DNA of 64,000 bases, taken from the NCBI GenBank assembly GCA_034770075.1, contig JAVJAP010000335.1, positions 310,001 to 374,000 of the forward strand, written 5' to 3'. The notes under the pieces are model-generated. The model saw nothing but the letters and a program-made list of their open reading frames with translations, searched no databases and was not told where the DNA came from. This document shows positions 44,165 through 55,761 of this stretch, in pieces; within the stretch, counting starts at the first letter, position 1; each line of letters opens with the position of its first letter. This DNA is from Aralia elata. Taxonomy: Eukaryota; Streptophyta; Magnoliopsida; Apiales; Araliaceae. Position numbers and translations under genes: made by a program.

Positions 44165-44529
44165 TATAAAAATGCACTATCCCTGAAGGACATCTAAAAG
44201 GTGTGCGCCTTAGTAGGTCCAATATTACCTCCAGAACTAAACATAAATACTAACGGGTTCTATACATAGTCGAACTGAGGATTTCAAAAATCTTTTCTCA
44301 ATATTATCGATATTCTAATCAACACTTTTTCACAGTTAAAAATCATATAATCTCATTTCACAGTTTAAAAATAAATACTTGATCTGAATTTTAAAATACA
44401 AGAACATAACATTTAATTTAAATGGAAGCCTTAAATAAAACATAACGAATTTTGAAACCATACATTTAGCCATCCGGGTAATTACTAAATATATACAAAA
44501 GTAAACGATAATTTTAAAAACACTAAATA
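44165..44529. other. Non-coding flank between LTR element and CACTA element
   Basis: Nothing recognisable; AT-rich. It may be part of the older LTR sequence that also appears right of the CACTA element. Confidence 0.4.
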
Positions 44530-44544
44530 CACTACAAGAAAAAA

Positions 44545-44880
44545 GTCTATCTACGACCGCTCATATGCGACCGATCCCAGTCGCAGATATATATCAGTGA
44601 CCGCATTCGATCACTGATATTAGTCGCATATAATCTGGTCGTTGGGCTAACATCAGCGACCCCTATTAGCGACTGACATATCCGCGACCGACTATTAGTG
44701 ACTGCCGACGTTGCGAAGCTGAGTCACAGCATGTTAGGTTTCAAGGGGTGACGTGGACCACGTGGACACGTGGCAGCGACCACCATTAGTGACCGCATGC
44801 AGTCGCTCGCTAATACCCCACTGTTAACCGCGATCGCTGATAGGTATTAGCGACCGCATGCGGTCGCTGATTCTTATTTT
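44545..44880. repeat. Left subterminal repeats of the CACTA element
   Basis: Repeated GCGACCG/CGGTCGC-type heptamers and variants (AGCGACTG, AGTGACCG) occur in both orientations. In En/Spm elements such subterminal motifs bind the TnpA-type protein. Confidence 0.85.
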
Positions 44881-45585
44881 TTTTAAAAAATATTTTTCTT
44901 ATTTTGTGAATTTCCCAAAAAAACTGTACCTGTTTTGTAACTGATTTATATCCCAACACATAGCAGTCAATATATACATCCATATAAACATCCATCCATG
45001 CTTTATATCCGAACACATGGACAACAATATACATAAGCATCCATCCATATGCAAACACATAAACCAACACAATATAAACTATATAAACATTAAAATATGA
45101 ACTAAATAAATATATACAAATGTCTAAAAATCTTTAACTAACATACAGTTGTCTAAAGACAGAATATAAAAGTACAAGGGTTTAAAAATCTAGAAAACAA
45201 ATCCTAGCTCTTCATCCATCATCGCCGAAATTAGTACGACCTTCTAATTAACAAACGAATAAAACATGTTACATATAAAATATATATGTTGATACTGGTA
45301 TGACTTATACAAAGCAAAACGAGGGAAAGCTAAATAATAGAAATTATTTAAACATAAGTAAGACTATTTTGACTTGAGCATATGTACTAAGATTACCTCG
45401 TCGCCACCCTCGGTGTCGCCATCCTCGTGTTGTGCTGCTGCTGCCACAACCTCTGCTAGCTCATCAGGACTCAGAGACTGCAGATGCCCGCCCAGTATGC
45501 GAAGAAGATCACGATCTAGACAAATCGCTCTCACATAATCAGCAGGTGTATGATAGACTGGGTGACCCGATGACTGTGTGGACTG

Positions 45586-45590
45586 GGTAG
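45586..45590. repeat. Left target-site duplication GGTAG of the Athila element
   Basis: GGTAG directly before the LTR start TGATAAG; the identical GGTAG follows the 3' LTR at 57360-57364. Confidence 0.95.
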
Positions 45591-47213
45591 TGATAAGTAG
45601 GTTTCATACCTACTTATTGGATACTATTCTGCTTCATTTGTTGCTTAACTAGTAGCTCCATAGTATGTTTTCATGCATTTTTCTCTTCTTTTTGATATCG
45701 CTTCACTATTTGCATTCTATGGCTTTTGCACAGTTTTTGGTTAATTTGACACGAGTTATGATGCATTTATTGTTTGGAGCTAAATGAATAATTGTTGCTT
45801 GCACAGTGCGCGAGAATCGAGGAAACAGACTAGGTACAACAGTGAGCAGCAGACTGACAGACGGCGCAGTTGCGCCCAGCTTGGCCTTGAGGCCGGCGCA
45901 GCTGCGCCCTCCCTTTTCCTGCTGAAGCCCTCAGCGCAGCTGCGCCCATTTTGCAAAGGATTCCGGCGCAGCTGTGCCTATCGCCAGCCATGCAGACACG
46001 TTCCAGACAGCGAAGCAGCACTACCAAAAATCATGCAATGCCAGATTTTGAGGAATTAGTGGAATGAAGCTTTATCAGTGGGGAATCAAAATAAGTCAAA
46101 AGAACACAAAATGAGCATGTAATATATTGATCTGAGAACTTAATTGAAGGGAGCTTCTCCTACACGAAAATTAGAAAAGTTTATTGCATTTTTAGTTCAA
46201 AGATTGAAACAACCAGCTGAGCATCAATTTTGCTTGGGAACTGAAGAATGGAGCTATATGGATGCTGAATTGAAGATTTGGAGCAAGAAATAAAGAATCA
46301 ACACAACTTGGAAAATCATCAGAAGTTGCAGATATGGAAGAACTGAAACAAGGAGCTTTAATATTTTCAGTTTTTGATTAATTTTCCTATTCTGTAATTA
46401 TGATGATGAACCAATTGTGTATGATGAATTCTATTATTGTCATTATGAACTAAACCTAATTCTTGGGATTATAATGGATCTTTTGCATTACTAAAAATTG
46501 AAATGCTTCCTTATTATTGCTAGTTAGTTATGAAATGAATGTCTAGTATAATTTATACTAAATGTTTAATTGCTTGATCACCAATTACCGTGATAATTTA
46601 TATGGAATTGAGAAAGGAAGTATAAATTGAGATCTGATTATGCTAGCATATGTTCATAATTTTTACATTCCTCGTGAGGTTATGTTTCGTGCTTAGGATA
46701 AAGATATACCGAAGCACCATATGTGGCCAATTGAGAACTTATACTTAAACCCTCTTGATTGTAATTCACATAGGAATATAGTGCATTAGTCATCTAGGGT
46801 GTTCACATTCATTCTATCAATTGTGGATTTAGTGTGATATGAATATGGTGCATCGAAAGGTGGTCATATTTCACATTCGTGTTCTCGACCAACATTCCAT
46901 AATAATCAATTAGCAACAATAGGAAGCATGGAAATCTAAGTTTGCAATAAGTGAAATTATAATCCCAAACTCATAAAATCTGTATTTATACAATCATAAT
47001 TTGTTCTATTTGTTTCTTTAATAATCATTAGACAATTTCATCATTGTACTCAACTGTTTAAAGAGACCGAAATAATTATAAAACTGATGTTTGTAATCGT
47101 AAATGCGATTCTATTCCTCGTGGGATCGATACTTTACTTACTTTATATTACTTGTGGATCACGTGCACTTGCGTGTATGAGTCATATTTGTTATATATAC
47201 AAATATCCCAACA
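45591..47213 (+). repeat. 5' LTR of the Athila element, 1623 bp
   Basis: It starts TGATAAGTAG and ends ATCCCAACA. A perfect 10-bp hairpin lies at its very start (45593-45602 pairing with 45608-45617). Four GC-rich palindrome units lie at 45863, 45895, 45933 and 45965. Compared with the 3' LTR it carries one extra 32-bp palindrome unit and few substitutions. Confidence 0.95.
45863..45978 (+). repeat. Palindrome array in the Athila 5' LTR (four units)
   Basis: Units are 45863-45876 (GGCGCAGTTGCGCC), 45895-45908 (GGCGCAGCTGCGCC), 45933-45946 (AGCGCAGCTGCGCC) and 45965-45978 (GGCGCAGCTGTGCC). Starts are spaced 32, 38 and 32 bases. The chance ORFs across the array are explained by its GC content. 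Confidence 0.93.
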
Positions 47214-47219
47214 AGTTTT

Positions 47220-47237
47220 TGGCGCCGTTGCCCGGGA
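47220..47237 (+). other. Primer-binding site of the Athila element, tRNA-Asp type
   Basis: TGGCGCCGTTGCCCGGGA, six bases after the LTR end, close to the TGGCGCCGTTGCCGGGGA form used by Athila elements. Confidence 0.88.
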
Positions 47238-47364
47238 ATTGCAATTGCGTTTATAACTTTCATCATCAGTTTAAATTAGATTGGTTTTAGTTAAACAAAA
47301 TCTGTTCTTGTCTTAATTCTATTTTAGTTTCTTTTACATTGTCATAGGTACTATTGAGTGGTGT

Positions 47365-48954
47365 ATGCATACTCGATCAAAGAATCCTGACCTATTGCCT
47401 TTCGTGGATAACATAGAGAAAAGGGTTCAACAGTCAAGAAAGTGTGTTGAAACTACTCCAGAGAATCTAGACCAACCACAAGCAATGGCGGGTGAAGCAC
47501 AAAAAGCATTGAGAGATTATGCTACGCCAAGGATCAATGAATTGCAATCAAGTATCTCAAGGCCGGCCATAACAGCCAATTCCTTTGAAATCAAACTAGG
47601 AACTATCCATATGATCCAAAATTATGTCCAATTTGGGGGAACGACGGTTGACGATCCAAATGAGCACTTGATGAGCTTTTTAGAGATCTGTGATACATTC
47701 AAATTCAGTGGAATTTCAGAAGATGCAGTGAGATTGCGGTTATTCCCATTCACATTGAGGGAAAAAGAAAAAAGTTAGCTACACTCACTACCACCGGGAT
47801 CTATTACTACTTGGCAGGATTTGGCGCAGAAATTCTTAGCAAAATTCTTCCCACCAGCCAAAACTGCTAAATTGAGAAATGACATCTCCTCATATGAGCA
47901 ACATCATGGAGAATCCTTGTATGAGACATGGGAGCGGTACAAGGAACTATTGAGAAAGTGTCCACATCACGGTTTGCCTCAATGGATGCAACTTAACACA
48001 TTTTATAATGGGTTGAATATTCAAACACGGGCAGGCATTGATGCCGCTTCGGGAGGTGCATTCATGGCTAAAAACTATGACGAAGCTTATGAACTTTTGG
48101 AGACCATGACTGCGAATAACTATCAATGGCCTTCTTCTAGATCCAGCCCACCAAAAATAGCAGGGATATTAGATGTTGACACAGCCACATCACTTCAAGC
48201 CCAAATATCTGCTATAGCCAAAAAGTTTGACAACTTATATGAAAGAAAGAGGCAGCAAGTTCCCATGATTTGTGAGCTTTGTGCAGGCTCACATTCTTCT
48301 GACCAATGTGTCATCAACTCCGAATCCGTGCATTTCGTGAGCAACTATCAGCGGCCAGCGAATCCATATCAAAATAACTACAATCCGGGGAATAGGAATC
48401 ATCCTAACTTTTCATGGAGCAACCATCAAGATTATCCACAAGCTCCAAAACCTCACAATCCTCTGGGGTTCCACAATCAGCAACAAGCCTCAGCTACTGA
48501 TAAGAAGGTTGCTGATATGAATGAAAAGTTGGAGAGATACATGGCCAAAACTGATAAGTTGGAGCAAGGCCAAGCATTGGGTTTCAAAAATTTGGAAAAC
48601 CAGATGAGCCAATTGTTCAGCTTGTTATCTAATAGACCTCAGGGGACTCTTCCTAGCGACACAGAAATCAATCCAAGGAGAAATGGAAAGGAGCAATGCC
48701 AAGTTGTCACCACCAGAAGTGGGAAGCAGACTCTGCCAACCAGCGCAGCTGCGCCCGTTTCACAAAAGAATCCAGCGCAGCTGCGCCCTTCCCCAGAAAC
48801 TGACTCTGCTGAAATTTTTGGAGAGGAAGATAGCATAGAGAAATCTGAGCCCATACCAAGAGAAAGCACAACAAAGATTCAACCCTCCCCCACCAGATAT
48901 TATCCACCAGTTCTGTACCCTCAGAGGCAGCAAAAGCAGAAATTGGACAAATAA
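47365..48954 (+). pseudogene. gag: gag of the Athila element
   Basis: The frame opens at ATG 47365 and is split by TAG at 47776-47778, where Trp is usual (TGG to TAG), and continues to 48954. Blocks include NYVQFGGTTVDDPNEHL, a WQDLAQKFLAKFFPPAKT segment, and AASGGAFMAKNYDEAYELL. A zinc-knuckle form CELCAGSHSSDQC lies near 48270-48310. At 48742-48787 two palindrome units copied from the LTR array lie inside the frame, without breaking it. Confidence 0.9.
48742..48787 (+). repeat. Two LTR-type palindrome units inside the Athila gag
   Basis: AGCGCAGCTGCGCC at 48742-48755 and 48774-48787, spaced 32 bases. The spacer resembles the LTR spacer (CATTTTGCAAAGGATTCC against CGTTTCACAAAAGAATCC). The two units are read in different frames, giving SAAAP and PAQLRP. 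Confidence 0.92.
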
Positions 48955-50130
48955 TTCTCTAAGTTTCTTGAGGTTTTCAAAAAGCTTTAAATCAACATAC
49001 TATTTGCAGAAGCCTTGGAGCAAATGCCGAGCTATGCCAAGTTCATGAAGGGGATTCTGTCAAGGAAGAAGAAGTTGCAAGATTTTGAAATTGTAGCTTT
49101 GACAGAAGAATGTTGTGCGGTATTACAAAGAAAGCTACCTCCAAAGTTAAAGGATCTAGGCAGTTTCACCATTCCTTGCACCATTGGAGACCTGTCATTC
49201 AAGAAATGCTTATGTGATCTTGGTGCGAGCATTAATCTCATGTCATTGTCCGTATTTACTCAGTTGGGATTACCGGCACCCAAGCCAACAAATGTCTCTC
49301 TTCAGCTAGCGGATCGTTCAGTTACTTACCCAAGAGGAATAGTGGATGATGTCCTTGTTAAGGTTGATAAGTTCATATTCCCAGTTGACTTCATAATTCT
49401 AGACTTTGAGGAAGACAAGGATATTCCCATCATACTTGGGAGGCCATTTTTAGCTACCGGGAGGACTCTCATTGATGTGCAAAAGGGAGAATTGACAATG
49501 AGGGTTCAAGATCAAGAAGTCACCTTTAATGTATTTAAAGCTATGAAATTCCCCTCCGAAGAGGAGGACTGTTTTCGAGTAGATATCATTGAAAGTGTCG
49601 TGACCGAAGAATTCATAAAAGCCACACATAGTGACTTGCTTGAGATGACACTGACAGGAGACATCGACTTAGACGAGCCCGAAAACTGTGAGTATGTTCA
49701 CTTTCTAGATGCAATACCCAGGATGGCAAAGTTCAAAGTACCAATTGAGCCCTTGAAAAGCTCAAATGAATCCTCAACTCATTTGAGACCATCTAGAGAG
49801 TTACCTCCTAAACTTGAGCTTAAGCCCTTGCTTAATCACCTCAGGTATACATTTCTAGGCACTTCACATACTTTACCTGTCATTATTTCCTCTGTACTAA
49901 CCTCTTTACAGGAAGGCAAGCTGATAAGAATCCTTCGAGAATTCCAAGGAGCTATTGGATGGACCATCGCTGACATAAAGGGAATCAGCCCCTCGATTTG
50001 CATGCACAAGATTCTGATAGAAGATGACAGCAAACCTACCATAGAGCATCAAAGAAGGCTAAATCCCATCATGAAAGAGGTGGTGAAAGCAGAAATTCTA
50101 AAATGGCTAGACGTAACAGTCCATGGGTGA
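48955..50130 (+). pseudogene. Protease region of the Athila pol
   Basis: After in-frame stops near 48952 and 48988, both consistent with CAA to TAA, the frame carries EALEQMPSYAKFMKGILS and the aspartic protease motif DLGAS at 49216-49230. IPIILGRPFLATGRTLIDV follows. It ends where a deletion near 50110-50125 removes codons and shifts the frame before RT. Confidence 0.9.
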
Positions 50131-51473
50131 GCCCTGTGCAGTGTGTACCAAAGAAGGGAGGAATAACTGTCGTAAGAAATGAGGACAACGAGTTGATACC
50201 TACTCGAACAATCACGGGATGGAGAGTCTGTATGGACTATCGGAAGCTCAACAAAGCCACGAGGAAAGATCACTTCCCACTTCCATTCATAGATCAAATG
50301 TTGGACAGACTAGCTGGGCATGAATACTACTGTTTGCTTGACGGATATTCTGGTTATAATCAAATTGCCATCGCTCCAGAGGATCAAGAGAAGATAACTT
50401 TTACTTGTCCATATGGAACTTTTGCTTTCAGGCGAATGTCCTTCGGTCTATGTAATGCTCTAGCCACATTTCAACGGTGCATGATGGCAATATTTTTTGA
50501 CATGGTAGAAATCAACATGGAAGTTTTTATGGATGATTTCTCAGTGTTCGGAAATTCCTTCGACAGTTGTCTAGAAAATTTGATCATGGTACTGAAGAGA
50601 TGCGTGGAAACAAACCTTGTGCTTAATTGGGAGAAATGTCACTTCATGGTTCAAGAAGGAATAATATTGGGACACAAAGTCTTAGTAAAAGGTTTGGAGG
50701 TGGATAAAGCAAAATTAGAAACCATCGAGAAATTGCCTCCACCAACTTCTGTAAAGGGAGTTCGGAGTTTTTTGGGCCATGCTGGGTTCTACCGCAGATT
50801 TATCAAAGACTTCTCCAAAATCACAAAACCCCTGTGTAATTTATTGGAAAAGGATGTCCCATTCATATTCGATGAAAATTGCTTAGCAGCCTTTGAATTG
50901 TTAAAACAGAAGTTGACAACAGCACCTGTGATAGCGGCACCGGACTAGTCTCTACCATTTGAGCTTATGTGCGATGCTAGTGATTACGCCGTGGGCATAG
51001 TATTGGGACAGCGCAGAGATAAGGTTCTACATGCAGTCTACTACGCCAGCAAAACACTCTCAGGCGCCCAAATGAATTACACCACCACCGAGAAGGAACT
51101 ACTTGTTGTTATCTATGCATTCGACAAGTTTAGGTCCTATCTCATTAGGACAAAAGTAGTGGTGTACATAGACTATGCAGCGATTCGGTACTTGATATCG
51201 AAGAAAGATGCCAAGCTAAGATTGATCAGGTGGATCCTTTTGCTCCAAGAATTTGACTTGGAAATAAAGGACAAGAAAGGCACGAAAAACCTTGTAGCTG
51301 ATCATCTCTCCAGATTAGACAATCTGGAGCGAGACGGTATAGATAAGGCTGAAATAAATGATTTTTTTCCTGATGAACAGTTATTTGCAGTAACATCTGA
51401 GATCCCATGGTTCGCTGATATTGTCAACTATCTTGTGAGTCATGTACTACCACCGGATCTAACTTCTCAGTAG
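50103..51473 (+). pseudogene. Reverse transcriptase and RNase H of the Athila pol
   Basis: RT motifs run from WVSPVQCVPKKGG through a CMDYRKLNKATRKDHFPLPF block to the catalytic FMDDFSVFG at about 50525-50550. A TAG near 50946, where Trp is usual, separates RT from RNase H. RNase H begins MCDASDYAVGIVLGQ, keeps the Glu of TTTEKELLVV, reads YIDYAA where YTDHAA is usual, and ends VADHLSRL. Apart from the stop this part is well conserved. Confidence 0.92.
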
Positions 51474-52691
51474 AAGAAGAAATTTTTGCATGATGCAAAG
51501 AGATACATGTGGGACAAGCCTTACTTATTCAAACAATGTACAGATCTTGTGATCCGAAGGTGCATTCCCGATATCGAGACCTCCAGTATATTGCATGCAT
51601 GTCATTCTTCTCTGTATGGAGGCCATTATGGGACATAAAGAACCGCAGCTAAAGTACTCCAAACCGGATTCTATTGGCCCACTTTGTTCAAAGATGCCCA
51701 CCAATTCATAAAGAATTGTGATCGATGCCAACGGGTGGAAAACATCTCCAACCGCAATGAAATGGCACTAAATGTAATCTTGGAGGTGGAAATCTTTGAC
51801 GTATGGGGGATAGACTTCATGGGACTATTCCCGTCATCCTGCAACAATCTCTATATCCTTCTTGCAGTTGATTATGTGTCCAAATGGGTGGAAGCTTCTG
51901 CTCTACCAACCAATGATGCTAAGGTGGTTCTTAGGTTCCTACAAAAGAGCATTTTCACTAGATTTGGCACTCCACGAGCTATCATCAGTGATGAGGGAAG
52001 TCATTTCTGCAATAAACAGTTCACAACCCTCCTAGCCAAATACAAAGTGAGGCACAGGATTGCCACGGCTTACCACCCACAAACAAATGGGCAAGCCGAA
52101 GTGTCAAATAGAGAGGTCAAGAGAATTCTGGAGAAGATTGTTAATCCTTCCAGAAAGGACTGGTCATTAAAGCTAGATAAAGCATTATGGGCATATAGAA
52201 CCGCCTATAAGACACCCATCGGCATGTCTCCATACCATGTGGTCTACGGCAAAGCTTGTCATCTTCCGGTTGAGCTAGAGCACAAAGCTTATTGGGCGAT
52301 CAAGAAGTTAAATTTCGACCCATCTGCAGCGGGAGAGAGGAGACTTCTACAGCTAAATGAACTTGATGAGTTTCGTTTACAAGCCTATGAGAATTCTAAA
52401 CTCTACAAATAAAAGGTAAAGAGATGGCATGACCGAAAAATCATCGATAGAAAATTTGAACCTGGCCAAGCGGTCTTGCTATTCAACTCCAGGCTCAAGT
52501 TGTTCCCGGAAAAACTCAAATCCCGATGGTCGGGTCCATTTACCATCACAGCTGTATTCCCACACGGAGCCGTCGAAATAATTGGAAAGGACAGTGAACA
52601 ACCGTTCAAAGTGAATGGCCAACGGCTAAAACACTATTGGGGAGGCGAAGTCGATCGCCAAGAGTCCTCGGTTGTCCTAGCCATGGATTGA
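51474..52691 (+). pseudogene. Integrase of the Athila pol
   Basis: After stops near 51471 and 51637 the zinc region (HACHSSLYGGHYG; CDRCQRV) and the catalytic core follow. The three acidic residues are kept: WGIDFMG, ISDEGSHF and the Glu of NGQAEVSNRE. A stop at 52410-52412 precedes the C-terminal part (VKRWHDRKI, then a WSGPFTITAVFPHGAVEI block) that ends at 52691. The core could fold, but the protein is broken. Confidence 0.92.
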
Positions 52692-53442
52692 GCAACATTG
52701 GATAGTCGAGCTAACTGACTTTAAACCAAGCTCTTCTTGGGAGGCAACCCAAATTTATTGTTTTACTTTTTATTTCTGTGTGATTTTAACTTAGTTTGTA
52801 TTATTTCATTTTAACATGTTTGTTGCTTTTCAGGTATTCAATCACATCCTAAACCGTAAGACTTAAACAGACTTTAAGTTTGGGGGTGTAAAGCACATTG
52901 CATTGCGTATGCATCGTTTGTAAGTTTGAATTGAGATTTTCGTCCCTTTTTAGGTATGTTAGATGTTTTTAAGAATTGAGTTTTTCACCTGATATTCTAA
53001 TGTGTGTCAAGTGTGTTTCAAAAATAAATAAATAAATAAAAGTCATCCAGGGAGTTGGAGGTCTGGCGCAGCTCGCCGCACCTCAAGCCAAACAGCACGC
53101 AGCTGCGCCGTATCAGCATGGCGATAGGAGTCCAGCACAGCTGCGCCCCAACACAGTGCGTCCAGCGCGCAGCTACGCCGATTCTGCAATTTGTCACTGC
53201 GCATCAGCGCAGCTGCACCTAAAAACCAGTACAACATTGGCGCAGCTGCGCCCATCGGCTGAAAAGTTTTTTTATATAAAGGCCCATCCCCATCTGTCAA
53301 GTCACATCACCAAACTTAAACCTAAACCTAATCTCTCCTAAGCAGCAAAGCAAACACCGACCCCCCATCTCCTCCCTTGATATTCCTTCACCAAACCCTA
53401 GCTACATCAAATCTCCACACCAAACCCTAACCACATTCAATC
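52692..53442 (+). other. Non-coding region between Athila pol and the 3' ORF, with palindrome array
   Basis: AAGTTTGGGGGT at 52876-52887 is a polypurine-like tract. Six palindrome units start at 53065, 53096, 53134, 53166, 53206 and 53239, spaced 31-40 bases; the last is the perfect GGCGCAGCTGCGCC. Others differ by one or two bases or carry an extra base. Confidence 0.85.
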
Positions 53443-54560
53443 ATGTTAAAGAGAGCGCGCGCACCCCAACCATCTTCATCCAGCAGTGAGTCCGAATCTG
53501 CGGGTGGTGGCATCAACACTCTGGATGCCGCCAAGTTCGTCAACCTCTCAGCCCAACACTACTACTGGGAGGTGTTGAGCGTCAAATCATTCATACCAGA
53601 GAGGGGTTTGAAACCCAAGGCACAGGATAGGCGAATTCTGGAAAAAAAATTCAGCGCTTGGGATGGCTGCTTTTCATCGAGACACCATTATCCGCCCCTA
53701 TGGCCATTGTTCGGGAATTCTACGCAAATACCCGTGAGACCCAAAACGGCATCTCCTTCGTACGGGGCAAGCAGGTCCCTTACACCGCGCAGGCAATTAA
53801 CGAGTTATTCTGGTTGCCCTCTACTTCTGCTGAGACCACCATCTGGGTGGTAAATGAGCGCTTCGAGACTGATCTCGATGCTTTGGTTCGGGAGATGTGC
53901 CAACCGGGCACCCAATGGAAGACGTAGGCGGGGACCACCCAGAAGGTCCATTTCCCCCAGACCGCGCTGAATAGATTTGCCAAGGCGTGGTACGCCTTCA
54001 TTTGCGCGAGTTTATTGCCAACCACCCACCACCAGGACGTGACCCGGGACCGAGCGGTTATTTTGCACCGCATTCTGAAAGGCGGGAGCATTGACGTGAG
54101 TTACATCATTCACCAGTCTATGCTTCGATTTATGCGGGCAGTCACTTCCGGTGCCATTCCACACGCTTCGATTGTCACACGCCTTTGTCTTGCGGCGAAG
54201 GTGGAATGGGGCGAGGAGACCCTCCAGTTACCTATGCGAGATATCGATAGCGCCACAATCAAAAAGTTCAATGTATAGCGCGGTGGAGAGTCCCGTCCTA
54301 GTGGGTTGGGTTTTATTATTGCTGATGTGGAGGAGGAGGACAGTGACGAGGAGGTGCCTGCACCGCCAGTGCACGTGCAGCAGAGAGGAGTAGGTGGCCA
54401 TGAGCGCGAGATGCGCTACCTGCAGCGCCGCATGGACGCGTTGCACACGAGCTTCAGAGATTACAGTGTCTCCTTTGCGGCTGCACTGTCTGAGGCATTC
54501 AGCCAGCAAGAGGTCCATGTCGAGTTTCCCACCTTGGTGTCAACATCCCTTATCTTCTGC
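53443..54560 (+). pseudogene. Athila 3' ORF (env-position, plant transposon protein domain)
   Basis: The ORF opens at ATG 53443. It shifts frame at an A8 run near 53643 and continues with PMAIVREFYANTRETQNG. TAG codons stand near 53926 and 54276. The middle (LLPTTHHQDVTRDRAVILHR; a SYIIHQSMLRFMRA block) fits the domain found in this position in Athila elements and often called putative plant transposon protein. The end has an acidic segment and a short coiled coil (HEREMRYLQRRMDALHTSFR). No signal peptide or membrane segment is evident, so a true envelope role is not supported. Confidence 0.8.
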
Positions 54561-55745
54561 CTGACACACCGCCTGGCGGCGCCGAGGACGACTCTTAAGG
54601 GAGTATCTCCTTACCCTTTTATCTCCAATGAGGACATTGCATATTTTAAGTTTGGGGGTATTAGGGTCTGCCTATTTGTGATGCTTTTATTGTGATATTT
54701 TTTTTATTTATCTGTTTTTATTGTTAGTTTATTTGCTTGTTCTCTTTAATTTTTATTAATATTTGCACAATTAAAAAAAATAAAAAAATAAAAAAATTCA
54801 TGCATATCATATCATGTGGTTTAGTTTGCATAATCCGAACATCTAGATTAGTAAACATTCTCACTTGCCTGTGATGAGATTTTTGTTCAAAATGCTAAAT
54901 GCTAAGGCTTGGGTTGAGTGCCATGATATACTGCAAATCTTGTCTTGTTTTGAGTCTAATACAACCGGTTAGCATGCTTTCAGTAGTTATCTTGCTTAGA
55001 ACTTAAAGATTTGCATAATTGAGTTTTGGAGGGAAATTGATGTTTTAATAAAAGAGAAGCAAATGAGGATAGTGTAGGCTGAGACAACGCAATTGTCTAA
55101 GTTTGGGGGAAAACTTAGTGGAGCATTTGAATAACGAGATGGAGCGTAAAATGCACTCGTTGTCGTTTATTACATAAAAATAAATAAATAAATGCTTGGT
55201 TAGCCCAGTTTTGTGGCCTTTGATATTCGTGTAAGTACGCCCTAGGGGATGTCTCTACACCTAGCGCCCTAAGACCAATTGGTTTGGGAGTCGTTGGTTG
55301 AAAACTCGCTACATGGATATCATTGAAAAGCCTAAGGGAACTAGGCATTGCACAACCAAGTATCATAGTCCTAATAACCTCTAAGTCGGTCCCCAATCTA
55401 GACATAGCAGTATCCTAGCTGTAACTTACCCCATTTGTTGTGTTGCAAGTTGGAGTGTACAAATTTCCCCCTAAGAAACATATTATGAGAATCATTTGGG
55501 TTGCTGTAAATTTGATGATTACTACACACACACTCTGTATTAATCATTACAAGGTTTGATTTGCATGACTGTCATGGTACATGAACTAAGTTTTGGTTGG
55601 GAGCCTTATGTGTTTATGATTATTCTAAGGCAAAGCATTTGGATTGTTTACTAATTGATGAGGATTCATGGTGCATTTATAGATTATTGCATTTCGTCCA
55701 TTTTGCATTCATTTTATTGTAATTGCTTGAGGGCAAGCAACAGTT
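54561..55745 (+). other. Athila 3' untranslated region with G-rich tracts and hairpin
   Basis: G-rich tracts AAGTTTGGGGGT (54648-54659) and AAGTTTGGGGGA (55099-55110) resemble the true polypurine tract at 55747. A hairpin with the ATGGAGCGTAAAATGCA core sits at 55133-55161. No coding sequence is seen. Confidence 0.8.
55133..55161 (+). other. Conserved hairpin unit in the Athila 3' region
   Basis: AACGAG (55133-55138) pairs with CTCGTT (55156-55161). Inside, GCGT (55144-55147) pairs with ATGC (55151-55154) with one G-T wobble. The unpaired ATGGA, AAA and A are the same as in the four units at 36194-36360. Confidence 0.85.
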
Positions 55746-55746
55746 C

Positions 55747-55758
55747 AAATTTGGGGGT
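55747..55758 (+). other. Polypurine tract of the Athila element
   Basis: AAATTTGGGGGT lies three bases before the 3' LTR start TGATAAG at 55762. Confidence 0.8.
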
Positions 55759-55761
55759 ATT

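Noticed and set aside
45784..46059. ORFs on both strands over the Athila LTR palindrome array
   Set aside because: Palindromic GC-rich units lack stop codons on both strands, which explains the open frames.
48742..48787. Palindrome arrays as a CRISPR-like array
   Set aside because: Units are 14 bp, spacers are partly conserved rather than unique, there are no cas genes, and the DNA is a plant retrotransposon.
53443..54560. Athila 3' ORF as a true envelope gene
   Set aside because: No signal peptide, membrane segment or fusion motif is visible; the domain matches the plant transposon-protein type found at this position.
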